49,454 bases of DNA from an uncultured bacterium (GCA_949293265.1 CASFCK010000009.1:1-49454), one strand, 5' to 3'. Numbered from the stretch's first letter, positions 8,389 through 16,361 are shown. Numbers and translations: made by a program. The notes: generated by a model not told the origin, from the letters alone.

Positions 8389-9045
8389 TTATATCTCCTC
8401 AATTAACATTAAATATTCATTTTTAAGACGTTTCACATCTTCTTTAAAATCTTCACTAATAGTTATTATATTTGGCTCATGTAAAGTGTTAGCTTCTTTA
8501 TCAAAATAAAAAGCCTCATAGTAAATGTTTTTTCCTTGAAAAGAAAAATCAGCAATATTTTTTAAAATCTTATTATCAGGATCATTATAATCTAGAAACA
8601 CTTCACAACCAATAAAACGTTGACATCTTTTTAAATCGTTATTAGTAGTGTTAGTTTTATTTTGATTATTATCGGTATTTAAATATTCACTAGCATTTGT
8701 GATGATTGTTATTTTATATGCAACAACACCTAAAATTTTCATATAAACATTGCCATATCTAACTTTTTTCTCTTTAAAACCGTTTTTTAATAAATTATCG
8801 ATTAATAATTCAGGATCATATTTAAAGGCTTTATTGAGATATTTTTTTGGTTTTGGTTTATATTTAAAAGAAGTAGAAATAGCAGCATTTAAAGAAAATG
8901 TCATAATAATAAAATCAATAACTATAAATACTATTATAGCAGTAGAATTCTTAACATATAAACTTAAACAAATTAATCCGACAGCAATTAAAAATGTGAT
9001 TCCGACAATAAGCCATAAAACCCAAGGCTTCCTTTTTTTAGCCAT
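8389..9045 (-). CDS. Unknown membrane protein with two N-terminal helices
   Basis: The start is set at the ATG at 9045, giving 218 residues beginning MAKKRKPW. An AAGGAGG site lies 9 bases before it, and a longer reading frame from 9081 would run through that site and into the preceding gene. Two hydrophobic helices (about residues 9-30 and 34-55) follow a positively charged N-terminus. The rest is a soluble, charged domain of about 150 residues that should face the cytoplasm, including a short Asn/Thr-rich linker (about residues 122-133). I do not recognise a family. It follows the stop of the 9047-9553 gene by one base and precedes the ROK kinase by 2 bases, so the four genes are almost certainly co-translated. 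Confidence 0.6.
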   Translation of the reverse strand: MAKKRKPWVLWLIVGITFLIAVGLICLSLYVKNSTAIIVFIVIDFIIMTFSLNAAISTSFKYKPKPKKYLNKAFKYDPELLIDNLLKNGFKEKKVRYGNVYMKILGVVAYKITIITNASEYLNTDNNQNKTNTTNNDLKRCQRFIGCEVFLDYNDPDNKILKNIADFSFQGKNIYYEAFYFDKEANTLHEPNIITISEDFKEDVKRLKNEYLMLIEEI

Positions 9046-9046
9046 C

Positions 9047-9553
9047 TTAATCATCCTCCTTATCATGACAAGCCAAGTCAAAAAATACGATAGTTCTATA
9101 ATAACGCATTAAGTTAAAATCAAATTCTGGTAAAACATTATAATAATCTAAAACTGTTTCTTTAGCATTATAAATTAAGAATTGTTGATAACCATTTTTA
9201 GTTAAAATCGTATTATTTTTAGCAAATTCTCTAGTTCTAAGGGTGTTTTCTTCAATGATGTAGATATTCATGCTTTTAGTTAAATTAGCTTCTTCATCAG
9301 TTAATAAATTATTTTCACGTAAATATTTATTAGTTGTTTTACTAAGATCAAAACTAGAAAAATCAGAAATAAGAACAACTTTAAACAGATAATTATCATA
9401 AACTCTTGTTCGTAATATTAAATTATTTGTATGTATAACATAGCGTTCTTTAGCATATTCCAATTGATCATTAATATATTCAAAAGGTTTGCCATCTAAA
9501 TAACCTACTCTTGTTAAAGAAGTTAGATCATTGTTTTTATTTTTTTTAAACAT
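9047..9553 (-). CDS. Unknown soluble protein, first gene of the ROK operon
   Basis: The 168-residue protein has no signal peptide or membrane helix and no motif I recognise. It mixes short beta-like segments (YLFKVVLISDFSS, MNIYIIEEN, QQFLIYNAKETVLDYY) with charged loops, which suggests a compact alpha/beta domain. The ATG at 9553 is preceded by an AAGGAAG-type site. It is the promoter-proximal gene of the operon that continues with a two-helix membrane protein, a ROK kinase and a zinc-ribbon protein. Its promoter lies in a palindrome shared with the divergent LD-carboxypeptidase gene. The tight spacing to the membrane protein suggests the two products work together. Confidence 0.55.
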   Translation of the reverse strand: MFKKNKNNDLTSLTRVGYLDGKPFEYINDQLEYAKERYVIHTNNLILRTRVYDNYLFKVVLISDFSSFDLSKTTNKYLRENNLLTDEEANLTKSMNIYIIEENTLRTREFAKNNTILTKNGYQQFLIYNAKETVLDYYNVLPEFDFNLMRYYRTIVFFDLACHDKEDD

Positions 9554-9586
9554 TTATTATCTTCCTTTTAAAATTATTATTTTTCT

Positions 9587-9620
9587 TTGTTATTATACCA
9601 CATTTGTGGTATAATTTACA
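9587..9620. promoter_or_regulatory. Palindromic divergent promoter
   Basis: An 11-base perfect inverted repeat with a 2-base centre (9592-9602 and 9605-9615) contains TATAAT at both outer ends. On the plus strand TTGTTA (9587-9592), 17 bases and TATAAT (9610-9615) form a strong promoter for the LD-carboxypeptidase gene. On the minus strand TGTAAA (9620-9615), 17 bases and TATAAT (9597-9592) face the 9553 operon. The two promoters overlap completely, so a repressor or the polymerase itself could couple them. Confidence 0.7.
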
Positions 9621-9645
9621 CATAGTTTTTTTAGGAGGTATGTAA

Positions 9646-10665
9646 ATGATTTTAGAACCAAAGAAAATAAATAAAAATGCTAAAATAACTTTAGTAGCTC
9701 CAAGTTTTGGTTGTACGACTGAACCATATTTATCTCGCTTAAATGAAGCGATTAAAAATTTTAAAAATTTAGGTTACCAAATAATCGAAGGTAAAAATAT
9801 ATATTTAGCTGAAGGTGTTGCATCATCTAATACCCCACAAGAAAGAGCCAAAGAAATAATGAAAGCTTTTGAAAGTGACACAGATGTCATTTTATCTGTT
9901 GGCGGTGGCGAATTAATGTGTGAAATTTTACCATATTTAGATTTTAAAAGAATAAAGAGACAAAAGCCTAAATGGTTTATTGGTTTTTCTGATAACACAA
10001 ATTTAACTTTTACTATAACTACAATTAATAATATGGTAACAATATATGGACCATGTGCATCTAAGTTTTTCCAGTATCCTTTTAAATATGACACAAAAGA
10101 TACAATTGGTTTATTAGAAGGGAAAAGAATTGTTAGAGGTTATCCAAGATGGGAATTAAAAAGTTTAGCTAGTGAGGCTAAACCTTTAGCTAAGCTTAAT
10201 TTAACGGAAAGAAAAATTATTAAACCGTTTTATTATTCTGATCCTTTTTATGGAACTATGCTTGGTGGTTGTTTAGATTGTTTAGTTACTTTATGTGGAA
10301 CTAAATATGATAATGTTAGCAATTTTGTTAGTAAACATACAGGTATTATTTGGTATTTAGAAGCATGTGAACTTTCACCACTTGGGATAAGAAGAGCTCT
10401 ATTTCAATTAAAAGAAGCAGGTTGGTTTAGAAAAGTTAAAGGTTTTTTAATTGGTAGACCCTTATGCAATGAAGAAGAAATAATGGGTGTAGATAAATAT
10501 ACAGCTGTGATTGATGTTTTACAAGAATTCAATGTACCTATTTTAATGGATGTTGATTTAGGCCATTTTGCCCCTTCAATGCCAATCAAAAATGGAGCTA
10601 AAGCCTTAGTTTCTTATGTTGATGGAAATATTAAAATTGAATATTTAAAAAAATATAAAGTTTAA
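9646..10665 (+). CDS. S66-family LD-carboxypeptidase (MccF-like)
   Basis: The 339-residue protein has the S66 family features. These are an N-terminal ITLVAPSFG, VILSVGGGE, the nucleophile motif GFSDNT near residue 120 (Ser of GxSDxT), GPCASKF, a central YLEACELSP with the acidic residue, and a C-terminal DLGHFAP with the histidine. Members cleave the L,D-bond of muropeptide tetrapeptides (LdcA) or detoxify microcin C-like compounds (MccF). The length and the internal pattern look closer to the MccF branch, so self-immunity or peptide detoxification is as likely as cell-wall recycling. There is no signal peptide, so it acts in the cytoplasm. AGGAGG lies 7 bases before the ATG, and a strong palindromic promoter precedes it. 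Confidence 0.85.
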   Translation: MILEPKKINKNAKITLVAPSFGCTTEPYLSRLNEAIKNFKNLGYQIIEGKNIYLAEGVASSNTPQERAKEIMKAFESDTDVILSVGGGELMCEILPYLDFKRIKRQKPKWFIGFSDNTNLTFTITTINNMVTIYGPCASKFFQYPFKYDTKDTIGLLEGKRIVRGYPRWELKSLASEAKPLAKLNLTERKIIKPFYYSDPFYGTMLGGCLDCLVTLCGTKYDNVSNFVSKHTGIIWYLEACELSPLGIRRALFQLKEAGWFRKVKGFLIGRPLCNEEEIMGVDKYTAVIDVLQEFNVPILMDVDLGHFAPSMPIKNGAKALVSYVDGNIKIEYLKKYKV

Positions 10666-10675
10666 CTTTATATTT

Positions 10676-10759
10676 GTGGATATGGCGAAATTGGTATACG
10701 CGCTATCTTCAGACGGTAGTAGGCTTTCTATGTGAGTTAAAATCTCATTATCCACACCA
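10676..10759 (+). tRNA. tRNA-Leu (anticodon CAG)
   Basis: The acceptor GTGGATA (10676-10682) pairs fully with TATCCAC (10749-10755), followed by discriminator A and an encoded CCA. The anticodon stem CTATC/GGTAG encloses the loop TTCAGAC with CAG at 10710-10712. A class II variable arm and a T arm with loop TTAAAAT are present. It reads CUG, which is expected to be rare in such an A+T-rich genome. It starts 10 bases after the LD-carboxypeptidase stop with no terminator between them, so it is probably co-transcribed. Confidence 0.93.
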
Positions 10760-10803
10760 ATAGCATATTATAGCTTATACTAATTTGTATAGGCTATTTT
10801 CTT
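10759..10803 (+). terminator. Possible terminator after tRNA-Leu
   Basis: AATAGC and GCTATT flank an inner seven-pair stem (CTTATAC / GTATAGG, with one wobble), followed by TTTTC. The outer stem has a large bulge and the U tract is short, so the call is tentative. Confidence 0.4.
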
Positions 10804-10817
10804 GTTGTTAAGCGTTT

Positions 10818-10854
10818 TTTTATTATAAAAAAGACACCATTTTGGTGTCTTTTA
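10818..10854 (-). terminator. Intrinsic terminator of the aroF-pheA operon
   Basis: AAAAGACACC (10829-10838) pairs with GGTGTCTTTT (10844-10853). A run of A on the plus strand beyond the stem provides the U tract for minus-strand transcripts. The pheA stop codon lies within the hairpin. Confidence 0.85.
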
Positions 10855-11844
10855 CCTTATCGTTTTATAATTGCCTAAAATTCGCATATTTAAAGAATCT
10901 TTTTTAATTTTATTTAATGCATTTATAACATTAGTATCATTAATATTTCCTAAAAAATCGACATAGAAATAGTATTCAAAAGGTTTGTTTTTTATAGGTC
11001 TAGATTCTATTCTTGTCATATTTAAATTATAATCTTTAATATCTTTTAATATTTGATACAATGTTCCGGTTTGATGACGTAAATTAAACATTATACTTAT
11101 TTGATTAGCATCATTATCTATTTCTAAATTTTTACTAATTACGACAAACCTTGTAGTGTTTGATTTATCTTCATTGATATCTTCAGCAATAATATCTAAA
11201 TTATATAACTTAGCACAAAGCTTAGAACTAATTGAGCCAATAGTTTTGTCATTTAATGAACTAATATATTTAGCACTAGTGGCTGTGTTTGAAAAATATT
11301 TGCCTTTAATATTATGTTTTTCAAGAAAATCTTTTGTTTGTAATATTCCTTGAGGATGGGAATATACAGTCTTTATGTCGTCTAGTTTAGAGCCTTTAAT
11401 TCCTAAGAGATTTTGACTTATAGGAAGATTAGTGTCTTTAATTATATAGAATTGATATTCTCTGATTAAGTCATAGATATCATTAATTGAACCAGTAGAA
11501 GTATTTTCAATTGGTAATATGCCATAAGTTATTTCATTATTTTTTATAGCTTCAAAAACCGACTTAAAGTTTTCATATGGTAAGCATTTATTATCACCAA
11601 AAAGTTTTTTTGCTGCTTCATAGGCAAAGGCTCCTTCAACCCCCATATAACCAATAATAATATTAGTTGGTAAATTAAAAGTTGATAATTTAAGTTCTTC
11701 ACCTAAAGCATCATTTTGGTATTCTTTTAAAATATCTATGATGGCAGCATTAAAATTATCTATATAAGAATTTGGGTTTAGATATAAGTTTTGTTCTTTT
11801 AATAATTCTTTAAAAATTTTTGTTAAAAGGTCTATTTTATTCAT
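10852..11844 (-). CDS. pheA: Prephenate dehydratase with ACT domain
   Basis: The enzyme decarboxylates and dehydrates prephenate to phenylpyruvate, the committed step to phenylalanine. The catalytic domain begins at about residue 67 (IGYMGVEGAFAYEAA) and includes GILPIENTSTGSIND and the TRF motif of NTTRFVVIS near residue 226. A C-terminal ACT domain follows (residues about 243-325) with the phenylalanine-binding ESRP sequence. An extra N-terminal segment of about 65 residues is helical in appearance and lies where bifunctional P-proteins have chorismate mutase. It lacks recognisable mutase arginines, so it may be a remnant or only a linker. The start overlaps the DAHP synthase stop by 4 bases. 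Feedback inhibition by Phe is expected from the ACT domain, with T-box control upstream. Confidence 0.9.
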   Translation of the reverse strand: MNKIDLLTKIFKELLKEQNLYLNPNSYIDNFNAAIIDILKEYQNDALGEELKLSTFNLPTNIIIGYMGVEGAFAYEAAKKLFGDNKCLPYENFKSVFEAIKNNEITYGILPIENTSTGSINDIYDLIREYQFYIIKDTNLPISQNLLGIKGSKLDDIKTVYSHPQGILQTKDFLEKHNIKGKYFSNTATSAKYISSLNDKTIGSISSKLCAKLYNLDIIAEDINEDKSNTTRFVVISKNLEIDNDANQISIMFNLRHQTGTLYQILKDIKDYNLNMTRIESRPIKNKPFEYYFYVDFLGNINDTNVINALNKIKKDSLNMRILGNYKTIR

Positions 11845-12857
11845 AATTTTTTACCAAATATAGTAGCTATCTTTTTAATGTCTTGCATCAAACTTTCATA
11901 TTTATCAGGACGTAATGATTGTGGACCATCAGAGAAGGCTTTTTCAGGATCATTATGTACTTCAATCATTAAACCATCCGAGCCAGCAGCGATACTAGCT
12001 TTAGCCATTGGACTTACTAACCACCACTTACCACCAGCATGACTTGGATCAATAATAATAGGTAAATGAGTCAATTTTTTTATTACAGGTATTGCTTGAA
12101 TATCTAGTGTGTTTCTAGTATAAGTTTCGTAAGTTCTAATTCCTCGTTCACATAAAATCACATTAGGATTACCATTAGCCATTATGTATTCGGCAGCCAT
12201 GATCCATTCTTCATATGTTGAAGCTAGGCCTCGTTTTAGGAGAATAGGTTTTTTTATTTCTCTACCCACTTTTTTTAATAATGAATAATTTTGCATATTA
12301 CGAGTTCCTATTTGAACTAAATCAACTTTTTCATTAAAAAGCGGAATATATTCAGCATCCATTAATTCCGTACAAATTGGTAAGCCTGTTTCGGCTTTAG
12401 CGGCTAATAATAAATCAAGAGCATTTTCACCCATTCCTTGGAAAGAATAAGGGCTAGTTCTTGGTTTAAATGCTCCACCTCGTAAAATGTTTGCCCCGCT
12501 TGCTTTAACACTTTTTGCAACTTCAATTATTTGTTCTTTACTTTCTACTGAACATGGCCCAGCAATAAGAGCTAAATATCCACCACCAATTTTAACTCCA
12601 CCAACATTAATTATTGTGTCTTCGGGATGGAAAGCTCGGTTAGCTAGTTTATATGGTTCACTTACTCGCATTACATGATCAACGGCTTCATCAACTTCAA
12701 TCGTTTTAGGGTCGATAATTGTTGTGTCACCAATAAGACCAATAATGGTTTGATCTGTCCCGATTACAACACTAGTTTTTAAGCCTTGTTTTTCAATTTG
12801 GCTTGTTAATCTTTTTATGTCTTCTTTTTTTGCGGTTTGTTTTAAAACGACGATCAT
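11841..12857 (-). CDS. aroF: 3-deoxy-7-phosphoheptulonate synthase (DAHP synthase, AroF/AroA type)
   Basis: The enzyme condenses phosphoenolpyruvate with erythrose-4-phosphate at the entry of the shikimate pathway. The 338-residue protein has an N-terminal ferredoxin-like regulatory domain of about 70 residues (starting MIVVLKQTAKKEDI), as in the Thermotoga maritima enzyme. The KDO8P/DAHP barrel follows, with LIAGPCSVES, LRGGAFKPRTSPYSFQG, QIGTRNMQN, LLKRG and DPSHAGG. The metal-binding Cys of GPCSVES, the His of DPSHAGG and downstream acidic residues are all in place. A strong AAGGAGG site precedes the ATG. The gene lies directly behind a T-box leader with a phenylalanine-type specifier, and pheA follows. 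Confidence 0.95.
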   Translation of the reverse strand: MIVVLKQTAKKEDIKRLTSQIEKQGLKTSVVIGTDQTIIGLIGDTTIIDPKTIEVDEAVDHVMRVSEPYKLANRAFHPEDTIINVGGVKIGGGYLALIAGPCSVESKEQIIEVAKSVKASGANILRGGAFKPRTSPYSFQGMGENALDLLLAAKAETGLPICTELMDAEYIPLFNEKVDLVQIGTRNMQNYSLLKKVGREIKKPILLKRGLASTYEEWIMAAEYIMANGNPNVILCERGIRTYETYTRNTLDIQAIPVIKKLTHLPIIIDPSHAGGKWWLVSPMAKASIAAGSDGLMIEVHNDPEKAFSDGPQSLRPDKYESLMQDIKKIATIFGKKL

Positions 12858-12875
12858 ATTTTTTCCTCCTTTTTA

Positions 12876-13117
12876 ATAAAAAAAAACGCCTTAGTTTGCC
12901 TAAGGACGTTTTTAACGTGGTACCACCTTTATTTATCTATAAATAGATCTCATGTATCTAATAATACATTATGCTGTAACGGGCAACCCGATTTAACCTA
13001 CTTGATTTCAGTTAATCATTCCAAGATGAATTTGTTATTTTTTTAGTCTCTTTTTCACCTAACAAGAGCTCTCTAGGCTAAATATTAAATAACCACGTTT
13101 CTTATCTTCATGTTTAT
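12876..13117 (-). promoter_or_regulatory. T-box leader, phenylalanine-type specifier
   Basis: On the minus strand the conserved T-box AAGGTGGTACCACG spans 12929-12916. It is followed by a terminator stem (CCTTAG/CTAAGG extended by CG pairs) and a U tract at 12886-12876. Stem I is seen as AAGAT...ATCTT enclosing a specifier loop, then GTTATTT/AAATAAC, with the conserved AGAGAGC and GGTGAAAA elements above. The codon at the 3' side of the loop is TTC (13030-13028) followed by A, which reads as Phe. This agrees with pheA in the operon. Uncharged tRNA-Phe would stabilise the antiterminator and switch the operon on. Confidence 0.88.
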
Positions 13118-13123
13118 GTTTAA

Positions 13124-13152
13124 ATAATAAAGATTTTAAATTAAATTGTCAA
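13124..13152 (-). promoter_or_regulatory. Promoter of the T-box operon
   Basis: On the minus strand a consensus TTGACA (13152-13147), a 17-base spacer and TATTAT (13129-13124) place the transcript start near 13117, just ahead of stem I. Confidence 0.85.
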
Positions 13153-13157
13153 CTAAA

Positions 13158-13601
13158 TTAATATTTTTTATTATAATAAATAGCAGAAATTATTAATATT
13201 ATAACAATTAAAAGACTTTCTGAAGCAAGTACTATAAAAACTAAAGGTTCAATAAAGCCAAACACTATTAGCAAAATCGCATTTATAAATAAGATAGTTT
13301 TAATTGTAAAGCTATGGGTTTTAGCTCTAATAAAAATATTTCTTTCATCATTTATTTTTGTATATACTTTTAAACAATAATCTTCATTTTTTAAAATTAA
13401 AATATAATGAATAATTTTCAATATAATAGATAATTCACATAAAGAAAACACTAAGTATCTTAATACCAAAAAAGTAATTCCAAATTGTTTTTTTATAAAA
13501 GCTTCTAAACTTGAAACTATTAGAATTGGTAATAATGTGGCTAAGCACATTAAAATCAGCTTAATTTTAGTTACCTTTTTGTAGCGAGGGAGATTGTTCA
13601 T
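13158..13601 (-). CDS. Unknown four-helix membrane protein paired with an Xre regulator
   Basis: The 147-residue protein has about four hydrophobic segments (near residues 14-31, 41-67, 98-116 and 119-142) separated by short charged loops. No catalytic motif was recognised. It overlaps the stop of the small HTH regulator gene by 4 bases. Small integral membrane proteins encoded directly behind a 65-70-residue Xre-type regulator are a recurrent arrangement in Bacillota and may form a regulator/sensor pair, but that role is an inference. The gene is the last in the degV-pepF operon, and I see no terminator between it and the promoter of the T-box operon. Confidence 0.6.
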   Translation of the reverse strand: MNNLPRYKKVTKIKLILMCLATLLPILIVSSLEAFIKKQFGITFLVLRYLVFSLCELSIILKIIHYILILKNEDYCLKVYTKINDERNIFIRAKTHSFTIKTILFINAILLIVFGFIEPLVFIVLASESLLIVIILIISAIYYNKKY

Positions 13602-13801
13602 ATATCTTTTTCCTCCAAACTAAAGATATCTTCAACATGAACATTGAAGATTCGTGACATTTTCAATGCTAAAGGTAAAGAAGCAACGTAACGGCCTTGT
13701 TCAATTGAAATTATAGTTTGTCTAGTTACTCCTAAGATTTTAGCTAAATGTTCTTGAGTCATTTTAAATTTTTTACGATAAAAATAAACTTTATTTGTCA
13801 T
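13598..13801 (-). CDS. Small Xre-family HTH transcriptional regulator
   Basis: The 67-residue protein is essentially a single helix-turn-helix domain: KMTQEHLAKILGVTRQTIISIEQG (residues about 13-36, described here by its helices) with the recognition helix around TRQTIISIE. No ligand or oligomerisation domain is attached. The length and pattern match YozG/YvaO-like small regulators. An AGGAGG site lies before the ATG. It overlaps pepF by 4 bases upstream and the membrane protein by 4 bases downstream, so all three are translationally coupled. Likely targets are its own operon, but no operator was identified. Confidence 0.85.
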   Translation of the reverse strand: MTNKVYFYRKKFKMTQEHLAKILGVTRQTIISIEQGRYVASLPLALKMSRIFNVHVEDIFSLEEKDI

Positions 13802-15480
13802 AATTTAATACCTCCTACGATAGGAAGTAATTTAGAAAGAATATTAGTAATAGTCTCGTTTAGAAAAGGAGAAGCAATACCAACTTTCTTAATTAAATTT
13901 AAAAATGAATCTGTACCACCTAAACTGCATAATTGTAAATATTTTTGCCAAGCATCTTGATGGGAATCAAGATCATTTAAGTAAAATTCAAGTGCACAAA
14001 TTTGGGCTAATGCATAATCAATATAATAAAATGGTGAACTAAAGATATGGCCTTGACGATACCAATAAGTACCAGTAGCAGTAAAACTACATTCACCATA
14101 ATTACGCCACGGCAAATATATTTGTTCAAGTTTATGCCAAATTTCTTTTCTTTCATTTGAAGTAGCGTTAGGATTTTCATATACTAAATGTTGAAAGTGA
14201 TCAACAGCTACAGCATATGGTAAAAATGTTATAGCGCTAGTTAAGTGAAGGTGAATATATTTATTTGTATCTTCTTTAAAAAAATAATTAAGCCAAGGAT
14301 AAGCAAAAAATTCCATTGCCATAGAATGAATTTCACATGTTTCTAAGGTTGGTGAAATTAATGCTTTATTGTCAATAAATTTAGAAGCATAATAAAATTC
14401 AAATGCATGACCAGCTTCATGAGTTAAGGTGTTGACATCGTCACTAGTATTGTTAAAGTTAGCAAAAATAAAAGGAGAATTATATTTTAAGAAATCAGTA
14501 CAATATCCACCACTCATCTTGCCAGGCTTAGTTTCTAAATCCATTAAATCATTATCTTTCATAAAAGTAAAAAACTCTTTAGTTTCATTTGACATTTCAC
14601 TATACATTTTATAAGCTTCTTGGACTAAATTATTACTTTTAGGAGTAGGATCACCATCTAAATAATTTAATGAATAATCATACATATAAGGATCTGTTAT
14701 TTCAATTCTTTTTGCTTGTTCTAGATATAATTTATTAGCTATAGGAACAACTTTTGTTTTTATTAGATCTCTAAATTTAGCAACAGAATCAGCATTATAA
14801 TCAGTTCTATTTAATCTTAAATAACCTAGTTCAATATAATTTTTAAAGCCTAGTTTTTTAGCAATTTGATCGCGAACTTTAACTAATTCATCATAGATTT
14901 TACTAATTTCGGCATCGTTTTGAGCATAAAAATTATCGACAGCTATAGCGGCATTTTTTCTTATTTCTCTATCTAAATTTTGGCCATATTTAGCCATTTG
15001 ACTTAGATTATTATACCTACCATCAAATTCTATTTTAGCATTGGCTATTATAGTATCGTATTGATTTACTAATTTTGATTCTAAAACTAATAAGTTAATA
15101 ACGCTATCGTTAAATGTTTTTGCTTCAGCTTCTAATTTTGTAAAATAGTATTGACCTAATAATTCTATTAAATATTCCTTTTTAGAATGATTTAATAGAA
15201 CTTTATTATATTTATCAGAAATATCATTAATTAAAGGAGTGATTTCACAAATATAGTTGTATTCATCAGCATAAAATTTGTCATTTGTATCGATTGTGTG
15301 TCTAACTTCAGCTAGAGCTGTTGAGGTTGCTACGTCAATATAATTTTTATTATAAGTGTTAATTAAATCTTTTAGTTGTTTATGATCTACTGTATTATTT
15401 ATTTTATTTATTAATTTAGTTTGTTTATCTTGATACTCTTTAATATCAACCCTGCAATAAGGTAGATCTTTAAATTTCAC
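13798..15480 (-). CDS. pepF: M3-family oligoendopeptidase F-like metallopeptidase
   Basis: The 560-residue protein belongs to the M3 thimet/oligopeptidase family, cytoplasmic zinc enzymes that trim peptides of roughly 6-20 residues. The zinc site HEAGH is near residue 351, with the third ligand Glu in the following ETCEIHSMAMEFF segment. A long helical N-terminal half and the typical C-terminal GTYWYRQGHIF region support the family. The start is GTG at 15480 with AAGGTG six bases upstream, 4 bases after the degV stop. No signal peptide is present. It lies in an operon with degV and the Xre regulator. Confidence 0.88.
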   Translation of the reverse strand: MKFKDLPYCRVDIKEYQDKQTKLINKINNTVDHKQLKDLINTYNKNYIDVATSTALAEVRHTIDTNDKFYADEYNYICEITPLINDISDKYNKVLLNHSKKEYLIELLGQYYFTKLEAEAKTFNDSVINLLVLESKLVNQYDTIIANAKIEFDGRYNNLSQMAKYGQNLDREIRKNAAIAVDNFYAQNDAEISKIYDELVKVRDQIAKKLGFKNYIELGYLRLNRTDYNADSVAKFRDLIKTKVVPIANKLYLEQAKRIEITDPYMYDYSLNYLDGDPTPKSNNLVQEAYKMYSEMSNETKEFFTFMKDNDLMDLETKPGKMSGGYCTDFLKYNSPFIFANFNNTSDDVNTLTHEAGHAFEFYYASKFIDNKALISPTLETCEIHSMAMEFFAYPWLNYFFKEDTNKYIHLHLTSAITFLPYAVAVDHFQHLVYENPNATSNERKEIWHKLEQIYLPWRNYGECSFTATGTYWYRQGHIFSSPFYYIDYALAQICALEFYLNDLDSHQDAWQKYLQLCSLGGTDSFLNLIKKVGIASPFLNETITNILSKLLPIVGGIKL

Positions 15481-15484
15481 ATAA

Positions 15485-16339
15485 TCACCTTCTCGTTACA
15501 TATAAAATTCCAATTGTATCTTTTCCACAATGTGAAGATATTACACAACCAGCACATGTAGTATAGAGATTAATCTTAGCTGGTAAGATTTTTTTTAACT
15601 CATCTACTAAATATTTTGCATCTGCTTCATTTAAAGAATGAGTTACAAAAATATTTTCAAGTTCTAAATTATCTAAATCTTGTTTAATCATATTTAATAA
15701 GACATTTAGGGCATTTAGCATTTTACCTCTTGGTTTAGGTCCGACGCTCATTTTGCCATTTCTTACTTCGATAATTGGTTTTATTTTAAAAACTTTACCG
15801 ACTAAATTGGTTAAGCTACTGCATCTACCGCCTTTATATAAGTAATCAAGGGTAGGAATTACAAATTGTGATTTAACTCTTAACCTATAATCTAAGATGT
15901 CGTTTGTAATTTCTTCTAAAGATTTACCCTCATCACGTAATTTAGCTATTCTTAATAAGTTAAGACCTATACCAGTAGAAAGGTTCATTGAATCTATAAT
16001 GCTAATTCTATCTTCATCTAGTTCGTTAGCGGCAATTTTAGCGTTGTTATAAGTTGATGATAAAGCTTTAGAAATTCCAGTATAAATAATATCATAGCCT
16101 TGATTTAAATAGGTTTCAAAAACATTAATAAATTCCATAATAGTGATAGCCGCTGTCTTAGGTAACATGTTATATTCTTTTACTTTTTCATAAAGGGAAG
16201 TGGTAGTAATATTTATGCCATCGTCAAAAGAATCATCGTTAAAATTTACATGGAGAGGAATAACGGCAATATCATGTTTTTCTAATAAATCTCTCCCTAA
16301 ATCATTAGTAGAATCAGTAATAATTTTAATTTTATTCAT
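15485..16339 (-). CDS. DegV-family fatty-acid-binding protein
   Basis: The protein begins IKIITDSTNDLGRDLL, the DegV signature, and contains IIYTGISKALSSTYNNA and the YLYKGGRCSSLTNLVGK motif that contacts the fatty acid carboxylate. At 284 residues it is the normal length. The family includes FakB proteins, which present fatty acids to the kinase FakA; no fakA is in this window, so a direct FakB role remains open. AGGAGG lies before the ATG. The gene opens the operon degV-pepF-xre-membrane protein and is divergent from hflX. Confidence 0.9.
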   Translation of the reverse strand: MNKIKIITDSTNDLGRDLLEKHDIAVIPLHVNFNDDSFDDGINITTTSLYEKVKEYNMLPKTAAITIMEFINVFETYLNQGYDIIYTGISKALSSTYNNAKIAANELDEDRISIIDSMNLSTGIGLNLLRIAKLRDEGKSLEEITNDILDYRLRVKSQFVIPTLDYLYKGGRCSSLTNLVGKVFKIKPIIEVRNGKMSVGPKPRGKMLNALNVLLNMIKQDLDNLELENIFVTHSLNEADAKYLVDELKKILPAKINLYTTCAGCVISSHCGKDTIGILYVTRR

Positions 16340-16361
16340 AATGGTTAACCTCCTAAATAAA

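Noticed and set aside
8750..9112. Plus-strand reading frame of 120 codons
   Set aside because: It is antisense to the two unknown operon genes, whose tight spacing and Shine-Dalgarno sites favour the minus strand.
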